NCBI RefSeq assembly: GCF_017351175.1
Contig: NZ_JAFMPN010000002.1
Span: 124,001 to 188,000, forward strand
DNA length: 64,000 nt
Reading direction: 5' to 3'
Origin: Desulfovibrio sp. Huiquan2017
GTDB taxonomy: Bacteria > Desulfobacterota > Desulfovibrionia > Desulfovibrionales > Desulfovibrionaceae
Shown: positions 61,231 to 64,000 of the stretch, one piece after another
Position numbering within the stretch: the first letter of the stretch is position 1
Layout of the letters: every line of letters begins with the position of its first letter
Translations under genes and position numbers: made by a program
The notes under the pieces: generated by a model
Seen by the model: the letters and a program-made list of their open reading frames with translations, nothing else
What the model was told of the DNA's origin: nothing
Databases searched by the model: none

Positions 61231-62525
61231 GGCGCCACCCTCTGCTCCGTGACCCGAACGCCCTCGTACCCGGTGACGCCGTCCGCCGGAGGCTCGCCCA
61301 GTCTGGCCGAGTCCAGGATCCGTCGCAGGTCCGCTTCGGGGTAGACACGCACCCGGTCCAGTCGGTCCTTGAACTCCCTGGCGTTGGGGAAGGTGTGCCC
61401 GACCAGTTCGTCCAGCCCGGCGACGTCCACGGCCGGGGTCAGGCCTTGAATCTCGGCCGAGGTCAGCCGGTAACGCTCGGGGCGGTAGGTCTGGAGCATG
61501 AACACGTTTTGCAGGAAGAACAGGGAAACGAAGCAGATGACCGCGGCCAGCACCGGGGTCACCGCCCAACTGCTGCATATGGCACCCACCGTGCGCCAGC
61601 GGATGGCGCGCCCGCCCTTGAGCAGGCCGATGCCGATGACCGCGCCGACGATGGCCTGGGAACTGGATACCGGGACCAGGGGGATGGCGGGCAGACCGAC
61701 GGAGACGAAGGCGTCGCTCAACTCCTGGGAGGAGAAGATGGTCAGAACCAGGGAGTGGGAGACCACTACGATGAAGGCGGCCACGGGCGAGAGCTTCATG
61801 ATGCCTCCGCCCCCGACGGTCATGATGACCTTTTTGGAATAGGTGAACACGCCCAGGGCGATGGCCAGGCCGCCCAGGAAGAAGAGCTGCTGGGCCGCGG
61901 ACAGGGTGACCAGGTTGAAGAGATTGATCTCCGAGAAGTTGGAGATGGGCACGAATACGCCCATGACCGTGGAGATGTTGTTGGCCCCCAGGGCGTAGGA
62001 ACCGAAGATCCCGGCCGTCAGCAGGCCCATGCGGGTCAGGAAGTCCTGGGTGAGCATGTGCGGCTTGGTCCAGCGGAGCAGTCGGCGGCACAGGAGGTAC
62101 ATGAGCATGGAGAAGAGCGCGGCCAGGATCGGGCAGAAGACCCAGGTGGACAGAATCCGGGTCAGCGCGCCGTAGTCGATGAGCGAGCCCGAGAAGAGGT
62201 TCCAGCCCACGATGGACCCAACGATGGTCTGGGAGGTGGACGCCGGATAGCTCGCCTTGGTCATCAGGAACATGGTCACGGCCGAGGCCAGGGCGACCAT
62301 GAAGGCCCCGGGCATGGCGTTGATGGAGCCCAGCTTGCCCAGGGTCTCGGAGGCGCCGCTTCCGCTGATCACCGAGCCGAGGATGACGAAGACGCTGCAC
62401 CAGATGGCGGCGGTGCGGAAGCGGATCATCCGGGTGCCCACGGCCGTGCCGAAGACGTTGGACATGTTGTTGGCGCCCAGGGACCAGCCCAGGAAAATGC
62501 CGCTGGAGAAGAAAATGGAGGTCAT
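61227..62525 (-). CDS. pit: Inorganic phosphate transporter (PiT family)
   Basis: 432 residues. The two PiT signatures are present: GWSLGANNMSNVFGTAVGTR near the N-terminus and YALGANNISTVMGVFVPI in the second half. About ten TM helices are followed by a cytoplasmic C-terminal tail of about 90 residues (TYRPERYRLTSAEIQGL onward). It takes up phosphate with a cation (or sulfate in some relatives). GGAGAAAGG precedes the ATG at 62525. It follows the DUF47 gene by 14 bases, the usual pit-DUF47 pairing. Confidence 0.9.
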   Translation of the reverse strand: MTSIFFSSGIFLGWSLGANNMSNVFGTAVGTRMIRFRTAAIWCSVFVILGSVISGSGASETLGKLGSINAMPGAFMVALASAVTMFLMTKASYPASTSQTIVGSIVGWNLFSGSLIDYGALTRILSTWVFCPILAALFSMLMYLLCRRLLRWTKPHMLTQDFLTRMGLLTAGIFGSYALGANNISTVMGVFVPISNFSEINLFNLVTLSAAQQLFFLGGLAIALGVFTYSKKVIMTVGGGGIMKLSPVAAFIVVVSHSLVLTIFSSQELSDAFVSVGLPAIPLVPVSSSQAIVGAVIGIGLLKGGRAIRWRTVGAICSSWAVTPVLAAVICFVSLFFLQNVFMLQTYRPERYRLTSAEIQGLTPAVDVAGLDELVGHTFPNAREFKDRLDRVRVYPEADLRRILDSARLGEPPADGVTGYEGVRVTEQRVAP

Positions 62526-62539
62526 TTCCGGCCTTTCTC

Positions 62540-63190
62540 CTACAGCGAGCGCTTGATGACGTAGATGGCCAGCTTGTCGGCGACGTCCTCGGCCTTGTCC
62601 GCGATCTTGTCCAGGCTGCCCGTGTAGTCGCGCAACTGCATCTTGTGGCTCAGGCGCAGGGTGTCGTCGCGGAAGATGTCCCGCTGCAGGCGCGAGACGA
62701 TCTTGTCGCACTCGGTTTCCCAGAAGGAGACCTTGTGCATGTGGTTGGTGATCGTGGACAGGTCCTTGAAGAAGGCCCGGGCCGAGAGGACGATGGCTTC
62801 GGCGGTCTTGATGACGTTGTCGCTCAATTCGAGGATGCCCGCGTGAAAGCGTTCGGGGATCTCGGGGGATTCGATCTCGATGCGCCACAGCGCGCCCTTG
62901 AACCCGCCCAGCAGGTAATCCAGGCTCTCCAGCAGCTCCAGCACGTCGCCGCGCGATTCGGGAATGAGGGTCTTGGAGTACAGGGCCGTCTCGATGGTCC
63001 GGCGCAGTTCGTCGCCCCGGTGTTCCTTGCGGGTGATGTCGATCAGTTTGGCCTCGAAGCCTTCGGCGTCGCCCGTCAGATAGGACTCGGTGCCGGACTT
63101 GAAGATCAGCCCGGATTCACTGATTTGATTCAGAAATTCGTCTATTTGTCTTTGGATTTTGATGCTGGAGCGCAGAATGTTGATTCCCAT
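62540..63190 (-). CDS. DUF47/PhoU-like phosphate transport regulator
   Basis: 216 residues, all-helical, with PhoU-like segments (ITRKEHRGDELRRTIETALY, ECDKIVSRLQRDIF, LDKIADKAEDVADKLAIYVI) typical of TIGR00153/DUF47 proteins that partner PiT permeases and modulate their activity. The acidic E/D-x3-D triplets may bind metal. Start taken at the ATG at 63190; the ribosome-binding site is weak (GGGAT). First gene of a DUF47-pit unit. Confidence 0.85.
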   Translation of the reverse strand: MGINILRSSIKIQRQIDEFLNQISESGLIFKSGTESYLTGDAEGFEAKLIDITRKEHRGDELRRTIETALYSKTLIPESRGDVLELLESLDYLLGGFKGALWRIEIESPEIPERFHAGILELSDNVIKTAEAIVLSARAFFKDLSTITNHMHKVSFWETECDKIVSRLQRDIFRDDTLRLSHKMQLRDYTGSLDKIADKAEDVADKLAIYVIKRSL

Positions 63191-63304
63191 GATGCAAATC
63201 CCGGAGGTTGGAAGGTTTGAGACAACGGTCGATCGCCCCCGGGCGGATCGACCGGGAAGAAAGTTCACGGCTCCGGAGGCGGAGTCGCGATATGACAAGG
63301 AGGT

Positions 63305-63338
63305 CCGGCGCGGAGGCGGGGTGGACCCTCCGCGCCGG
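63305..63338 (-). terminator. GC-rich hairpin after the DASS symporter gene
   Basis: Perfect 12-bp stem CCGGCGCGGAGG / CCTCCGCGCCGG just past the symporter stop; the tail ACCTCCTTGT is only weakly T-rich. Confidence 0.6.
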
Positions 63339-63348
63339 GAAGGGGGCA

Positions 63349-64000
63349 CTACCAGAGTTTGCTGTCGAATCCCATGAGGGGCATGACGTACTGCACCCAG
63401 GGGACCAAACACAGCATGACGACGGTTTGCATCACGACGCCGTATTTGAATGACTCGAAACTGGAGTAGTGGTTGGCGAGGTAACAGATGGTTGCCGGTT
63501 TGCTGTTGAAGTAGAGGACATAGACCTGGTTGATCAGGAAGGCCATGGGCAGCGCGAAGCCGAGCACGTCCCACCCGAAGTTCTGGGCGACGCCGATGAT
63601 GATCGGGAAGAAGATCATGGTCCGCGCGGTCTTGCTTTGGTTCAGGATGGACGAGTAGTTGAACAGCGTGGCGAGGACCATGAAGATCAGGAGCTTGTTG
63701 GGGTCGCCGTTGAGGCCCATGGAGTCAAACAGGTTGTTGATGCCGATGCCGACGATGTTCGTGGCCTTGATGCCGCCGCCCAGGACGTAGGCACCGAAGC
63801 TGAACATGAGCAGGTGCCAGGGGATGTCGGTGTTGTTCCAGTCGATGACGCCGATCTTGGGAAGGCGGGAGAAGGACGGCAGCAGGCAGATGCCCGCGCC
63901 GGTCAGGGCCACCGCCGTGGCGCTCAGTCCGTGCAGCTTGTCCGTGGCCCAGAAACCGAGGACCAGGAGAAAGATCACGGCGGCCTTGATTTCATTCAGG
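63349..64000 (-). CDS. DASS-family anion:sodium symporter (partial, C-terminal part)
   Basis: The C-terminal 216 residues are in the window; the N-terminus lies beyond 64000. Several TM helices are seen (AAVIFLLVLGFWATDKLHGL, ALTGAGICLLPSF). The segment NYSSILNQSKTARTMIFFPI is typical of the second half of SLC13/DASS transporters (compare the SNT-type sodium-binding motif; here the relevant motif is NQSKTA). Substrates in the family are dicarboxylates, sulfate and related anions. Its stop lies 159 bases before the DUF47 start. The substrate cannot be assigned from this half. Confidence 0.8.
   Translation of the reverse strand, partial: LNEIKAAVIFLLVLGFWATDKLHGLSATAVALTGAGICLLPSFSRLPKIGVIDWNNTDIPWHLLMFSFGAYVLGGGIKATNIVGIGINNLFDSMGLNGDPNKLLIFMVLATLFNYSSILNQSKTARTMIFFPIIIGVAQNFGWDVLGFALPMAFLINQVYVLYFNSKPATICYLANHYSSFESFKYGVVMQTVVMLCLVPWVQYVMPLMGFDSKLW

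Overview
The window is GC-rich chromosomal DNA that reads as a Desulfovibrionaceae sulfate/sulfite reducer (Desulfovibrio or Pseudodesulfovibrio type). The inference rests on a periplasmic [NiFe] hydrogenase paired with a class III (c3-type) cytochrome, NrfD-type membrane modules with multiheme cytochromes, and an isethionate sulfite-lyase locus. No rRNA, tRNA, CRISPR array, insertion sequence or phage gene was found. Both window ends cut through genes.

Layout. 1-3947 (minus): a glycogen/alpha-glucan group (GH57 enzyme, cut by the edge; glycogen-synthase-like glycosyltransferase; debranching enzyme). 4149-7334 (minus): a BvgS-like hybrid sensor kinase. 7474-10546 (minus): cytochrome c3, hydrogenase small subunit, hydrogenase large subunit. 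10906-15221 (minus): RND efflux pump and its adaptor. 15624-19844 (plus): a membrane redox complex (Tat ferredoxin, NrfD protein, 13-heme cytochrome that looks like a c3 module fused to an octaheme tetrathionate reductase-like module) behind a perfect FNR-type box. 20165-22360 (plus): an MCP and CheW. 22949-28624 (plus): a PAS-LuxR regulator, a TorD-like chaperone and a DmsABC-like molybdoenzyme operon. 29198-38847: an acetoin-dehydrogenase-type operon (acoC, Lin0512-like gene, acoA, acoB, acoX, small unknown) driven by a sigma-54 promoter, with a divergent AcoR-like activator and downstream lipoate ligase, thioesterase and AhpD-like genes. 39038-47383 (plus): an MBL-fold protein, a NarX/NarL-like two-component pair and ttrBCA (tetrathionate reductase). 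47740-60125: an isethionate desulfonation locus (islB, islA, fused TRAP DctQM, DctP, an amidohydrolase, a TauE/SafE exporter, a sigma-54 activator and an MCP). 60426-64000 (minus): a half-size AbrB-type membrane protein, a Pit phosphate permease with its DUF47 partner and a tiny coupled membrane peptide, and the end of a DASS anion symporter.

How the genes fit together. The theme is anaerobic respiration on sulfur compounds: H2 oxidation in the periplasm, three separate terminal-reductase-like complexes (13-heme/NrfD, DmsABC-like, TtrABC), and intracellular release of sulfite from isethionate. Isethionate cleavage yields acetaldehyde and sulfite, and acetoin cleavage yields acetaldehyde and acetyl-CoA, so the two catabolic loci meet at acetaldehyde. 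Both are controlled by sigma-54 activators, and convincing -24/-12 promoters with inverted-repeat candidate activator sites can be read directly in the sequence. A GGTGC-containing motif recurs upstream of islA, dctP and the chemoreceptor at 60125, which suggests a small regulon combining catabolism, uptake and taxis.
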